This document shows, piece by piece, positions 26,798-35,399 of a stretch of DNA of 64,000 nucleotides; within the stretch, counting starts at the first letter, position 1; every line of letters starts with the position of its first letter. The notes beneath the pieces were generated by a model. It saw only the letters and a program-made list of their open reading frames with translations, did no database searches and had not been told where the DNA came from. The position numbers were made by a program, and so were the translations under genes. This DNA comes from Candidatus Flexifilum affinis. GTDB lineage: Bacteria > Chloroflexota > Anaerolineae > Aggregatilineales > Phototrophicaceae. The stretch lies in assembly GCA_016713325.1 (NCBI GenBank), contig JADJPJ010000011.1:265983-329982 (forward strand). The letters run 5' to 3'.

Positions 26798-27589
26798 TTA
26801 GTGTGCGGCCGCGCTGCCGAGATTGCCGCGGCCGCGTCCGACGATCTGAATGACCAGGATGCTCACCCAGGTCAGCGCAAAGCTGATGATGCCCAACGCC
26901 GTGGCCTGGTCGGCCTCGCGGGTGCTGAGGTCGAGCATGTACGGCGAAAACGCCGGTTGCGACAGGATTGATGCGATGGTGTACTCGCCCAGGACGATCG
27001 ACAGGGTGATGAAGCTGCCGTTGAGCACCGAGAGGAGCAGGTTGGGGAAGATCACCCGCCGCAGAATCGTGCCCCAGCCTGCGCCGAGGCTCTGCGCCGC
27101 CTCGGTCAGCAGGCGGATGTTGAGCGCCTGCAGGCCGGCATCGACCGAGCGGTACATGTACGGAAACGAAAAGACGACATAGGCTCCGAGCATCATGGTG
27201 AACAGGCCCGGACTGCTGTCGGTCAGCGGCGTGCCGTTGAAGAAACGGATCAGCCCGAAGGCCAGCAGCAGCGGTGGGATGACCAGCGGCACGATGGTCA
27301 GGAACTCGATGACCGGCCGCCAGCGCGGAAGGCGAAGCTGCACCCAGAAGGCCGTCGGCACCACCAGCAGCACGCTGATGATGATGGTGAAGAGCGCGGC
27401 ACGCAGCGAGAACAGGAAGGTCTGGCTGAAGGCTGGGGCGGCCAGCACTTCGGTGTAGGCCTGAATGGTAAAGCCGCGCGGCGTCGTCACCGAGGCCCAG
27501 GCCATGGCAATCAGCGGGAGGATGAGATAGATGGCGGCGACGATCAGCCAGAGCCAGGCGAGAGGGGAAGTGCGTCTGCGTGTCGACAT
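26798..27589 (-). CDS. ABC transporter permease, PotC-like
   Basis: The protein is 263 aa with about six membrane helices, opening LAWLWLIVAAIYLILPLIAMAW. The EAA coupling loop is EAAQSLGAGWGTILRRVIFPNLL (about residues 168-190). The length and the TPRGFTIQAYTEVL segment after helix 1 fit the PotC/YdcV group. It lies between the second permease (27-nt gap) and the ATPase (11-nt gap) and is therefore the second transmembrane half of this importer. Confidence 0.9.
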   Translation of the reverse strand: MSTRRRTSPLAWLWLIVAAIYLILPLIAMAWASVTTPRGFTIQAYTEVLAAPAFSQTFLFSLRAALFTIIISVLLVVPTAFWVQLRLPRWRPVIEFLTIVPLVIPPLLLAFGLIRFFNGTPLTDSSPGLFTMMLGAYVVFSFPYMYRSVDAGLQALNIRLLTEAAQSLGAGWGTILRRVIFPNLLLSVLNGSFITLSIVLGEYTIASILSQPAFSPYMLDLSTREADQATALGIISFALTWVSILVIQIVGRGRGNLGSAAAH

Positions 27590-27616
27590 GTCGTCTTCTG
27601 CTTTCTCGGCCCGGCG

Positions 27617-28534
27617 CTACTCGGTGCGGCGCAGCCAGCGTTCGGCACGGCGGCGGCTGTAGGTATACATCATGACGGTGACGGCGATGACGACCATCAT
27701 GCTGAAGGCCAACGAATAGCCCAGTCCCAGGTCGCCGAAGGTGTCGGTGCGAAACTGATTGGACACGACGATGGTCACAGCAAAGTTCTGGCCCATGGCG
27801 CCGAGCAGGGCCTGCGCCGTCGCATAGGCGCTGAAGGCGTTGGCGAAGAGCAGCGCCATCGACCCGAGGATGGCCGGCGCCAGGATGGGCAGGGCGACGT
27901 AACGCCAGTACTGCGTCTGCGTCGCGCCGAGGTTCTCGGCGGCTTCGCGCCACTCGCGGCGCAGTCCTTCCAGGGCCGGGGTCATGATCAGGACCATCAG
28001 GGGGATCTGAAAGTAGGTGTAGACGATGCACAGGCCGGTGAAGCTGAACAGATAGATCTGCGGGTCAAGGGCAGCGCCGATGGGCCGGAGAAACTGATTG
28101 AGAAAGCCCAACCGTCCGAGCAGGGCGGTGAAGGCAAAGACCAGTGGAATGCCGGCGAAATTGGCGGCTACGCCGGAAAACGACAGGACAGAACTGCGCG
28201 CCCAGTGGGGCAGTCCGCCCAGCGTGACGGCCCAGGCAAGCAGCCCGCCGATCAGCCCGCCGCTGAGCGCCGTCAGCAGGCTGACCAGCAGCGAAGAGCG
28301 GTAGGCCAGCGCGATGGTCGGGTTGAGCAGGCCGGTCAGGTTGTTGAGCGTCAGGGCGCCGGTCTCATCGGTCACGCTGCGCACGACAATGGCCAGGCTG
28401 GGGAAGATCAGAAAAACCGCGATGAAGGCGAAGAACGGCAGCAGGCCCACCCAGTCGAAGGATGGCCGGGAAGCGCGCCAGCGCGAGAGCTGCGCGGCCG
28501 GATCGACAGGGGCGGTGGGGGTTCGCGTCGTCAT
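27617..28534 (-). CDS. ABC transporter permease, PotB-like
   Basis: The protein is 305 aa. The N-terminal tail (about 1-25) is cytoplasmic, followed by about six helices starting WVGLLPFFAFIAVFLIFPSLAIV. The EAA loop is EAAENLGATQTQYWRYVALPILAP (about 198-221). It is the first permease gene after the substrate-binding protein, from which it is separated by the strong hairpin at 28602-28652. That hairpin would let the binding protein be made in excess over the membrane parts. Confidence 0.9.
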   Translation of the reverse strand: MTTRTPTAPVDPAAQLSRWRASRPSFDWVGLLPFFAFIAVFLIFPSLAIVVRSVTDETGALTLNNLTGLLNPTIALAYRSSLLVSLLTALSGGLIGGLLAWAVTLGGLPHWARSSVLSFSGVAANFAGIPLVFAFTALLGRLGFLNQFLRPIGAALDPQIYLFSFTGLCIVYTYFQIPLMVLIMTPALEGLRREWREAAENLGATQTQYWRYVALPILAPAILGSMALLFANAFSAYATAQALLGAMGQNFAVTIVVSNQFRTDTFGDLGLGYSLAFSMMVVIAVTVMMYTYSRRRAERWLRRTE

Positions 28535-28601
28535 CGCTGCAAGACTCTTCTGGTGCGGACGGTGTCAGAGGTTGACCATTATAGGGAAAGACGATCAGTC
28601 A

Positions 28602-28652
28602 GAAGGGCGCTGCTGAGGGCGAGCCAGCGGCTCGCCCTCAGCAGCGCCCTTC
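28602..28652 (-). terminator. Long perfect hairpin between binding-protein and permease genes
   Basis: A 24-bp perfect inverted repeat with a 3-nt loop (arms 28602-28625 and 28629-28652). It lies 11 nt after the binding-protein stop and about 68 nt before the permease start on the minus strand. There is no strong U-tract, so partial termination plus 3'-end protection of the upstream mRNA is the probable effect. Confidence 0.75.
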
Positions 28653-28662
28653 GATGGCGTGC

Positions 28663-29835
28663 CTAACCGCCGTAGGCGATGCCGACTACACTCGCCCAGT
28701 TGTCGCGCACATGGATCAGGCCGGTCGTGAGCTGTTCCAGCGTCGGGAAGGCCACCGGCACATCTGCGACTGGCATGCGGTCGAGCAGTTCCTGCGGGAT
28801 GACGCCGCGCTCCAGCATGTCGTTGAAGCGAACGGGCTTGGCATAGCCCTCCAGCCAGATCAGGCTGCCCTCGTCGCTGAAGGTATATTCCATCCACAGC
28901 CGAGCGGCGTTCGGACGCGGCGCGTAGGCGCTGATGGCGGATAGATACACGCCGGCGATGGTGCCGCTGGTCGGGTAGACGACCTCGATATTGGCCTGAT
29001 CAGCATTGTTGTCGCGGTTGGCCAGTGCGTTGTAGTCCCAGCGCAGGGTGATCGGCAGTTCTCCGCTGACTCCCTGGGCGGGGGTCCAGCCCGCGGGAAC
29101 AAGGTTGCCGCTCTCGGCGAGCTGGCGGAAGAATTCGAGGCCGACCTCGGGCGTATCGAGCGTACCGCCGTTGCCCAGCGCCGCCGCCCAGACGGCATGG
29201 GTGTTCTGGCTGCCGGCCACCGGGTCATTGATGGCGATTAGTCCACGCAGGCGGGAGTCGAGCAGGTCGCTCCAGTCGCGCGGGACGAACGGCACGGCGT
29301 CAACATTCACCTCGAAGGTCATGGTGCCGTAGTAGTTGCCCGTCCAGAAGCCATCCGGGTCTTTGATCTCGTCCGGAATGCTGTCCCAGGTCGAGACCTT
29401 GTAGGGCTGGAGGAGGCCTTCAGCCTTGGCCTGGTCACCCCAGATGAAGCCGACGTCGATGATGTCCGGGTTCTGCGGGCCGCTGTTGCCGGCATTGGCG
29501 CGGATCTGTTCCAGCTCTTCGGCGGAACCGGCATCGGGCGTCAGATCGTTGTGGGTGAGGAAAGGATAGAGTTCCTGAAAGAAGACCTGCTTCATCTTGC
29601 CATAATTTGCCCAGTCGTTGGGCAGCGCCGTGGTGCTCAACGCACCTTCTGCGCGAACTGCTTCGATCAGGGCGTCCAGACCCCCCGCCGCTTCCAGGTC
29701 GATCGGGCCGGGTGTGGGAGGTGTGGGCAGCGACCCCTGCGCAAAGGCTGGTAGGCGGCCGACCTGCGACATCGCCGCGGCCAGGGCGCTCATCTGCAAG
29801 AAACGACGACGCGAAATCTTGTTGAAGCGGTCCAC
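28663..29835 (-). CDS. ABC transporter substrate-binding protein (polyamine/iron type), Tat-like signal
   Basis: The protein is 390 aa from a GTG at 29833-29835 with AGGAGC 7 nt upstream. The N-terminus carries SRRRFLQMSALAAAMSQVG, a twin-arginine signal, ending near AFAQG. The mature part has the two-lobed family-1 SBP style: EGALSTTALPNDWANYGKM, then PDIIDVGFIWGDQAKAEGL and ITLRWDYNALANRDNN, and ends near the C-terminus with LLDRMPVADVPVAFPT. It resembles PotD-like and other small-molecule binders. The Tat signal implies export after folding. It is the first gene of the operon and is separated from the permeases by a hairpin. The ligand is not readable. Confidence 0.88.
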   Translation of the reverse strand: MDRFNKISRRRFLQMSALAAAMSQVGRLPAFAQGSLPTPPTPGPIDLEAAGGLDALIEAVRAEGALSTTALPNDWANYGKMKQVFFQELYPFLTHNDLTPDAGSAEELEQIRANAGNSGPQNPDIIDVGFIWGDQAKAEGLLQPYKVSTWDSIPDEIKDPDGFWTGNYYGTMTFEVNVDAVPFVPRDWSDLLDSRLRGLIAINDPVAGSQNTHAVWAAALGNGGTLDTPEVGLEFFRQLAESGNLVPAGWTPAQGVSGELPITLRWDYNALANRDNNADQANIEVVYPTSGTIAGVYLSAISAYAPRPNAARLWMEYTFSDEGSLIWLEGYAKPVRFNDMLERGVIPQELLDRMPVADVPVAFPTLEQLTTGLIHVRDNWASVVGIAYGG

Positions 29836-29946
29836 AAGGTTGCTCCTGGGCAGGTAGATGAATTGTCTGATGGAAAGCTACATGGAACAGTTTAACGACA
29901 AAGGCTGAAATTGTTAAATCCAGATTGCAAACGAAGGCCCAAAAGA

Positions 29947-29975
29947 TTGCGCTCAACCCATGCAGACAGTATCAT
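29947..29975 (+). promoter_or_regulatory. Candidate promoter of the peptide importer operon
   Basis: TTGCGC at 29947-29952 and TATCAT at 29970-29975 are 17 nt apart, about 46 nt before the ATG of the binding protein. The -35 match is weak. Confidence 0.35.
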
Positions 29976-30020
29976 CGGCAGCATCCACACGCACGATTCT
30001 AGCGTCGAAAGGGAGTTTTT

Positions 30021-31619
30021 ATGACACGTCGCCTTTCGCTTGTCCTGATCTTTCTTTTATTGATCTCATTGTCGACTTCGGTGACTTCGGCGCAGGACGA
30101 TGGTGTGACGCTGCGCGTGGGCACGACATACATGATCGATACGCTGAACCCTACGAATGGCTTCTACGGCTATACTGCGCGGCTCCTGTGGTACGACACA
30201 CTCGTCAACTGGAGCGGTGGCGATCTGTTCCAGCCGGGCCTCGCCGAGGCGTGGTCGGTGTCCGACGATGGTCTGACCTGGACCTTCGAGATTCGTGAGG
30301 GCGTGACCTTCCATGATGGCGCCCCGCTGACGGCGGAAGAAGCTGCCTGGAATATCAACTGGATCCTCGAAAACGAGATTCCGACGATGATCTCCTACAT
30401 GAGCGATGTCGAGGGCGCCGAGGCGACCGACGCGACCACACTGGTCATCCATGTCAGCCAGCCGGTGCCGAACATGATCACGGGCAAACTGCCGTTCGTG
30501 ATGATGCTGCCGCCCAGCGTATGGCAGGGGATGACAGTGGACGAGATCGACTCTCTGGATGGCCTGGAGACGACTATGGGCTCCGGACCTTACCGCCTGG
30601 TCGAGTACCAGACGGGCGAGTACATGGTCATGGAGGCGAATCCGGACTACTGGCGCGGCGCGCCCCTGGCAGATCGGCTGATCTATCAGGAGTACGCGAC
30701 GGAGGATGCGATGGTGCAGGCGCTGATCGCCGGCGACATCGACCTGATCATGATTGTTCCCGGCTCCGGGGCGGCGGCGCTGCGCCGACAGGAAAACGTC
30801 ACCGTCGAATTCAGCTTCGACGTGCGCCTGGAGGAACTGATCGTCAATTCCAGCCCGGAAGGGACGCAACCGGCCAGCCTCAACGACCCGGTGGTACGCC
30901 GGGCCATCGCCCACGCCATCGACCGCGAGTCAATCATCAATGTTGGCTACCTGGGCTATGCGGAATACGCCACGACTGTCATACCGACGGCCATGGGCGC
31001 ATTTCACCATGCCGGAATCCCCGAGGTGCCGTACAATCTGGAGGAAGCCAACCGCCTGCTCGACGAGGCGGGCTTTGTGGACAGCAATAACGACGGCGTG
31101 CGCGAATTCAGCGACGGCGCGCCTCTGGAATATCGGCTGTACGCCCCGGACAGCGATGCTTATTACGCCCGAATCATCGAACTGATCTCCGCCGATCTGG
31201 CCTCCATCGGAATTGCGGCGCCGCCGCAAGTGCTGTCCGACGAAACGCTGATCGATCTCCAAATCGACTATGACAACGATCTGATCTACTGGGGCTGGAA
31301 TCTTGATCCCGATCCGGGTTTCCTGCTCAGCATCTTCACCTGCGCAGAAACTGTCGACGGCGGCTGGAGCGACAGCGGCTACTGCGACGAAGAATACGAC
31401 GCTCTGTATGCCGCCCAGGCCACCGCGCTGACGCAGGAGGAGCGAATCGACATCATCCATCGTATGCAGGAAAAGCTGGCGGAGGATCTGCCGTATGTCC
31501 CGGTGGTCTATCCGCAGACGATCGCAGCCTATCGCAACGACCGATTCGTGTTTTCCAACCGACTGGCATCGCAGCCGTTGTTCTGGGCGCTGTATGATGG
31601 GTTCGCGCCTGTCGGATAG
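30021..31619 (+). CDS. Peptide/nickel-type ABC transporter substrate-binding protein (SBP family 5)
   Basis: The protein is 532 aa with GGGAG upstream of the ATG. The signal peptide is LSLVLIFLLLISLSTSVTSA. The family pattern is present from LVNWSGGDLFQPGLAEAWSVS, through DGLTWTFEIREGVTFHDGAP (about 85-104), to AHAIDRESIINVGYLG. No lipobox was seen, so the protein is probably retained by other means. It begins an importer operon with two permeases (31633, 32653) and two ATPases (33577, 34383). An S9 peptidase follows directly, which makes oligopeptide the likely cargo. Confidence 0.95.
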   Translation: MTRRLSLVLIFLLLISLSTSVTSAQDDGVTLRVGTTYMIDTLNPTNGFYGYTARLLWYDTLVNWSGGDLFQPGLAEAWSVSDDGLTWTFEIREGVTFHDGAPLTAEEAAWNINWILENEIPTMISYMSDVEGAEATDATTLVIHVSQPVPNMITGKLPFVMMLPPSVWQGMTVDEIDSLDGLETTMGSGPYRLVEYQTGEYMVMEANPDYWRGAPLADRLIYQEYATEDAMVQALIAGDIDLIMIVPGSGAAALRRQENVTVEFSFDVRLEELIVNSSPEGTQPASLNDPVVRRAIAHAIDRESIINVGYLGYAEYATTVIPTAMGAFHHAGIPEVPYNLEEANRLLDEAGFVDSNNDGVREFSDGAPLEYRLYAPDSDAYYARIIELISADLASIGIAAPPQVLSDETLIDLQIDYDNDLIYWGWNLDPDPGFLLSIFTCAETVDGGWSDSGYCDEEYDALYAAQATALTQEERIDIIHRMQEKLAEDLPYVPVVYPQTIAAYRNDRFVFSNRLASQPLFWALYDGFAPVG

Positions 31620-31632
31620 GTAGGGCGGGGCT

Positions 31633-32646
31633 GTGCTGCATACGGGCTACGCGCTGCGCAAAGTGCTCTTTGCGCTGCTGACGCTGGTCGTCGTCATCGT
31701 CTTCAACTTCTTTCTGTTTCGCGTGCTGCCCGGCGACCCCGTCCGACTGCTGTTCCGGAACCCGCGCCTGAGCGAGGACGTTCAGGCGCGGATTCGCGCC
31801 GACTTCGGCCTGGACAAGCCCCTCCTGATCAACACGGACGCGCTGGCCAGTGGCGACCTGGCCGGGCTGTTCGACAGTCAGTTCAGCGCTTACATCGGGC
31901 AGCTCCTCCAGGGAAACTTTGGCATCTCCTTCGCCACCCGCGAGGACGTCTCGTTCATCCTCGGCGAGCGCGTGTGGCGCACGGTGATTCTGGTGCTGAC
32001 CGGCGAGGCGCTGGCCATTCTGTTCGGCGTGGGATTCGGGCTGCTGGCCGCCTGGCGACGGGGCAGCCGCGTCGATGCCGTGGTGCTGATAGCCGGTGTG
32101 ATCACTTGGGCGCTGCCGACGTTCTTCCTGGGCATCATTCTGCTGATCCTGGCCCGCGGCGTGCTGCCGTCGGGCGGCATGCTCACGCCAGGTTATGCCG
32201 ACCCTGGCACCGTCGCCTACTGGCTGGACGTCGCCAGGCACCTGATTCTGCCGACGATCACTCTGGCGGTGGTCAGCGCCAGCAGCTTCATGCTGATCAT
32301 GCGCAGCAGCGCCGTCGAGGTGCTGGCCGACGACTACATCCTGACCGCCAAGGCCAAAGGGTTGAGCACGGCGCAGATCCTGCGCGACCACGCGCTCAAG
32401 AACGCCATGCTGCCGACGGTGACGCTGATCGCACTCTCGCTCGGTAGCGTGGTCGGTGGGGCGATTCAGGTGGAGACGGTGTTTTCCTGGCCAGGCATCG
32501 GCCGCCTGATCTACGACTCGGTGGCGCGCCAGGATTATCCGGTCTTGCAGGGAGCCTTCCTGCTGCTGGCCGTGAGCGTCATCCTGGCCAACCTGGCCGC
32601 CGATCTACTCTACTCGTTTCTCGATCCCCGCATTCAGTTGAGATAG
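31633..32646 (+). CDS. Peptide ABC transporter permease, DppB/OppB type
   Basis: The protein is 337 aa from a GTG at 31633, 13 nt after the binding-protein stop. The N-terminal helix LRKVLFALLTLVVVIVFNFF is followed by FRVLPGDPVRLLFRNPRL and FGLDKPL, the family's usual opening. The EAA-like coupling loop includes DDYILTAKAKGLSTAQILRDHALKNAMLPTVT (about 232-263). Six helices are predicted. It pairs with the DppC-type permease 6 nt downstream. Confidence 0.94.
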   Translation: MLHTGYALRKVLFALLTLVVVIVFNFFLFRVLPGDPVRLLFRNPRLSEDVQARIRADFGLDKPLLINTDALASGDLAGLFDSQFSAYIGQLLQGNFGISFATREDVSFILGERVWRTVILVLTGEALAILFGVGFGLLAAWRRGSRVDAVVLIAGVITWALPTFFLGIILLILARGVLPSGGMLTPGYADPGTVAYWLDVARHLILPTITLAVVSASSFMLIMRSSAVEVLADDYILTAKAKGLSTAQILRDHALKNAMLPTVTLIALSLGSVVGGAIQVETVFSWPGIGRLIYDSVARQDYPVLQGAFLLLAVSVILANLAADLLYSFLDPRIQLR

Positions 32647-32652
32647 GCGTCC

Positions 32653-33573
32653 ATGAGCTTTCTTCGGCAGTTCGTGAAAAGGCCGGCGGGGATGTTTGGC
32701 GCGCTCATGCTCGCGCTGGTCGTCGGCATGGCGGTCTTCGCGCCGCTGATCGCTCCCTACAACCCCTACGAACGGGTGCGTGCGACGCCCGACGAGATCC
32801 TCGCGCCGCCCAACGAGGCGCACTTGCTCGGCACGGATGACGCCGGCAAGGATGTCTGGAGCCAGTTGCTCTACGGCGCGCAGGTGTCGCTGCTGGTCGG
32901 GTTCACCGCCTCGATCGCCTCGATGATCATCGGCTCCACGATCGGACTGATCGCCGGCTACTACGGCGAGCGCGTCGACAACCTGCTGATGCGGTTGGTC
33001 GACTTTCTGCTGGTTGTGCCCTACCTGCCGCTGGTGCTGGTCATCGTCTCGGTGTGGGGGCGGGGCCTGTGGAAAATCATCTTTGTGATCGCCATTCTCG
33101 GCTGGACGTACACCGCCCGGCTGGTCCGCGCGCAGACGCTGGCCGTGAAGGGGCGTGCCTACGTCACCCGCGCCCGGGCCGTCGGCGCCAGAGACCGGCG
33201 CATCATCCTGCGACACATCCTGCCCCAGGTCATGCCGCTGATCATCGCTCAGACGGTGCTTGACATCTCCGCGACCATCCTGGCCGAAGCGTCGCTGAGC
33301 TTCCTCGGGCTGGGCGACCCGACGCTGATCAGTTGGGGCAATATGCTCCACTTCGCGTTCGAGCGGGCGATCAGCAGCGAGGCCTGGTGGTTCCTGCTGC
33401 CGCCGGGCATCGCCATCCTGTGGGTCAGCCTGTCGCTGATCCTGATCGGCATGAGCGTGGAGGAGATCGTGAATCCCCGTGTCAAGACGCATCACCTGTT
33501 CGCGCCCCACCGGATGATCGCCGCGGCGGTCGGGCTGCGGCCAGCGCCGGAATCAACTGTGGAGGAGCCCTAG
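32653..33573 (+). CDS. Peptide ABC transporter permease, DppC/OppC type
   Basis: The protein is 306 aa. After helix 1 (GALMLALVVGMAVFAPLIAP) comes PYERV and then HLLGTDDAGKDVWSQLLYGAQVSL, which is highly typical of OppC/DppC. The coupling loop reads GRAYVTRARAVGARDRRIILRHILPQVMP (about 165-193) and SFLGLGDPTLISWGNML lies near the end. The next gene (ATPase) starts 3 nt after the stop, indicating tight co-translation. Confidence 0.94.
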   Translation: MSFLRQFVKRPAGMFGALMLALVVGMAVFAPLIAPYNPYERVRATPDEILAPPNEAHLLGTDDAGKDVWSQLLYGAQVSLLVGFTASIASMIIGSTIGLIAGYYGERVDNLLMRLVDFLLVVPYLPLVLVIVSVWGRGLWKIIFVIAILGWTYTARLVRAQTLAVKGRAYVTRARAVGARDRRIILRHILPQVMPLIIAQTVLDISATILAEASLSFLGLGDPTLISWGNMLHFAFERAISSEAWWFLLPPGIAILWVSLSLILIGMSVEEIVNPRVKTHHLFAPHRMIAAAVGLRPAPESTVEEP

Positions 33574-33576
33574 TCG

Positions 33577-34386
33577 ATGACAAACGCCGTCCCGATCCTG
33601 TCAGTGCGCGGCCTGTCGATCGACTATCGAATCGAAGGCCGCCGAGATGCCTATCACGCGGTCGTCGATCTCAGCTTCGACTTGTATCCGGGGCGCGCAC
33701 TGGCGCTGGTCGGCGAATCCGGCTGTGGCAAGACGACCACCATGCTGTCGCTGCTGCGTCTGCTGCCGGCCGCCGGGCAGATCATCGCCGGTCAGGTGTT
33801 GTTCCACGGTCAGGATCTGCTCCAGTTGAGCGAGGCGGGCATCCGTGCCGTGCGCTGGAAGCAGATGGCGATAGTATTTCAGGGGGCGATGAATGCGCTG
33901 AACCCTGTTCGCCGCGTCGAAGACCAGATCGTCGAGGTGCTGCTCCTGCACGGTACGGTAGGCAACCGGCGGCAGGCGAAAGCGCGGGTGGCCGACCTGA
34001 TGCAGATGGTCGGGATCCCACCGCAGCGCGCGCAGCAGTACCCGCACCAGTTCAGCGGCGGCATGCGCCAGCGGGCGATGATCGCCATGGCGCTGGCCTG
34101 CGAACCGGAAGTCCTGATCGCCGACGAACCGACCACGGCACTCGACGTGATGATCCAGGCGCAGATCATCACCCTACTGGAATCGCTGCAACAAATGCTC
34201 GGTCTGTCGGTGATCCTGGTCACCCACGACCTGGGCGTCGTCGCCGAAATGTGCACCGACGTGCTGATCATGCAGGACGGGCGGGCGATCGAGCAGGGCA
34301 CGGTGGATACGATATTCAACGCGCCGCGCCATGCCTATACGCAGCGCCTGCTGGCCACTATTCCGAAGATCGGACTCGACACGTGA
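33577..34386 (+). CDS. Peptide ABC transporter ATPase, DppD/OppD type
   Basis: The protein is 269 aa. Walker A GESGCGKTT (about 47-55), Q-loop VFQGAMNALNPV, signature FSGGMRQR, Walker B VLIADEP, D-loop TALDVMIQAQ and LVTHDLGVVAEM are all present. The protein stops soon after HAYTQRLLATIPKI, so the C-terminal oligopeptide HPY extension found in longer OppD proteins (about 320-330 aa) is missing. This is common in some lineages. Its stop overlaps the next GTG start (34383-34386), coupling it to the second ATPase. Confidence 0.94.
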   Translation: MTNAVPILSVRGLSIDYRIEGRRDAYHAVVDLSFDLYPGRALALVGESGCGKTTTMLSLLRLLPAAGQIIAGQVLFHGQDLLQLSEAGIRAVRWKQMAIVFQGAMNALNPVRRVEDQIVEVLLLHGTVGNRRQAKARVADLMQMVGIPPQRAQQYPHQFSGGMRQRAMIAMALACEPEVLIADEPTTALDVMIQAQIITLLESLQQMLGLSVILVTHDLGVVAEMCTDVLIMQDGRAIEQGTVDTIFNAPRHAYTQRLLATIPKIGLDT

Positions 34387-35399
34387 ACGATAACCCTGCG
34401 CCGCCGATCCTGGCCCTGGAGAATGTCTACAAGCGCTTTCCGGCCGCCCGGAGGCAGGGCCGCCTGGGCCGGCGAGGCGTGGTGCGCGCCCTGGATGGCG
34501 TGAGCCTGACGCTGCGCCCCGGCGAGATCGTTGGACTGGTAGGCGAGTCCGGGTCGGGTAAGTCGACGCTGGCCATGTCGGTCATGGGCCTGGAGCCGCC
34601 GACCGAGGGCCGGGTGCTGCTGGAGGGCGACGATCTGTATGCAACCCTGCGGGGACCGGACCGGCTGGCGATTCGGCGCAAGATTCAGCTCATCTTTCAG
34701 GATCCATACGAGTCGCTGAACCCGAGGCAGACCATCTACGACATCCTCAGCGAGCCGCTATGGATTCACCATCTGGTGACCAGCCGCGCCGAGGCCGAGA
34801 CACGGGTGATCGCAGCACTGAACGAGGTTGGGCTGACTCCGCCCCAGACCTATTTGACGCGCCGTCCAGAGGGGCTGTCGGGCGGCCAGCGGCAGCGCGT
34901 GGGCATCGCGGCGGCGCTGATTCTCGACCCGCAGGTGGTGGTGGCCGACGAACCGGTGTCCATGCTCGACGTCTCGTTGCGTTCGGAAATCCTCATGCTG
35001 CTGCGCAATCTGCGCGACCGGCGCGGGCTGACGCTGCTGTACATCACGCACGATCTGGCGACCGCCGCGCTCTTCACCGACCGGATCGCCGTCCTGTACC
35101 TGGGGCGGATCGTGGAGGAGGGGCGCACGGCGCAGGTGCTGCGTGAGCCGCAGCACCCCTACACTCGCGCCCTGCTGAGCGTGATTCCGGTGAGCAACCC
35201 GCGCCTCCGTCGTCCTCGCGAGATCCTCCAGGGCGAAATCCCGGACGCCACCGAAGTGCCACGGGGCTGCCGCTTTCACCCGCGCTGCCCCGACGCCATC
35301 GACCGCTGCCGTCTGACCGATCCGCAGCTCATGCCGACCGCCAGCGGACAGCGCGCCGCGTGTATTCTCACTGGAGTACCTCTCCATGCAGTCGAATGA
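34383..35399 (+). CDS. Peptide ABC transporter ATPase, DppF/OppF type
   Basis: The protein is 338 aa from a GTG at 34383 that overlaps the upstream stop by 4 nt; the same frame is open from far upstream, but those codons lie over the other genes. Walker A GESGSGKST, Q-loop IFQDPYESLNPRQ, signature LSGGQRQR, Walker B VVVADEP and THDLATAALFTDR are present. The C-terminal oligopeptide motif CRFHPRCPDAIDRC has the three Cys seen in many DppF/OppF proteins. It ends 14 nt inside the next gene, which begins at 35386. Confidence 0.94.
   Translation: MNDNPAPPILALENVYKRFPAARRQGRLGRRGVVRALDGVSLTLRPGEIVGLVGESGSGKSTLAMSVMGLEPPTEGRVLLEGDDLYATLRGPDRLAIRRKIQLIFQDPYESLNPRQTIYDILSEPLWIHHLVTSRAEAETRVIAALNEVGLTPPQTYLTRRPEGLSGGQRQRVGIAAALILDPQVVVADEPVSMLDVSLRSEILMLLRNLRDRRGLTLLYITHDLATAALFTDRIAVLYLGRIVEEGRTAQVLREPQHPYTRALLSVIPVSNPRLRRPREILQGEIPDATEVPRGCRFHPRCPDAIDRCRLTDPQLMPTASGQRAACILTGVPLHAVE

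Noticed and set aside
26787..28031. N-terminal extension of the PotA-type ATPase
   Set aside because: It runs in another frame over two permease genes; the ATPase starts at 26786.
33333..34382. N-terminal extension of the DppF-type ATPase
   Set aside because: It lies over DppC- and DppD-type genes in a different frame; the GTG at 34383 overlaps the previous stop.
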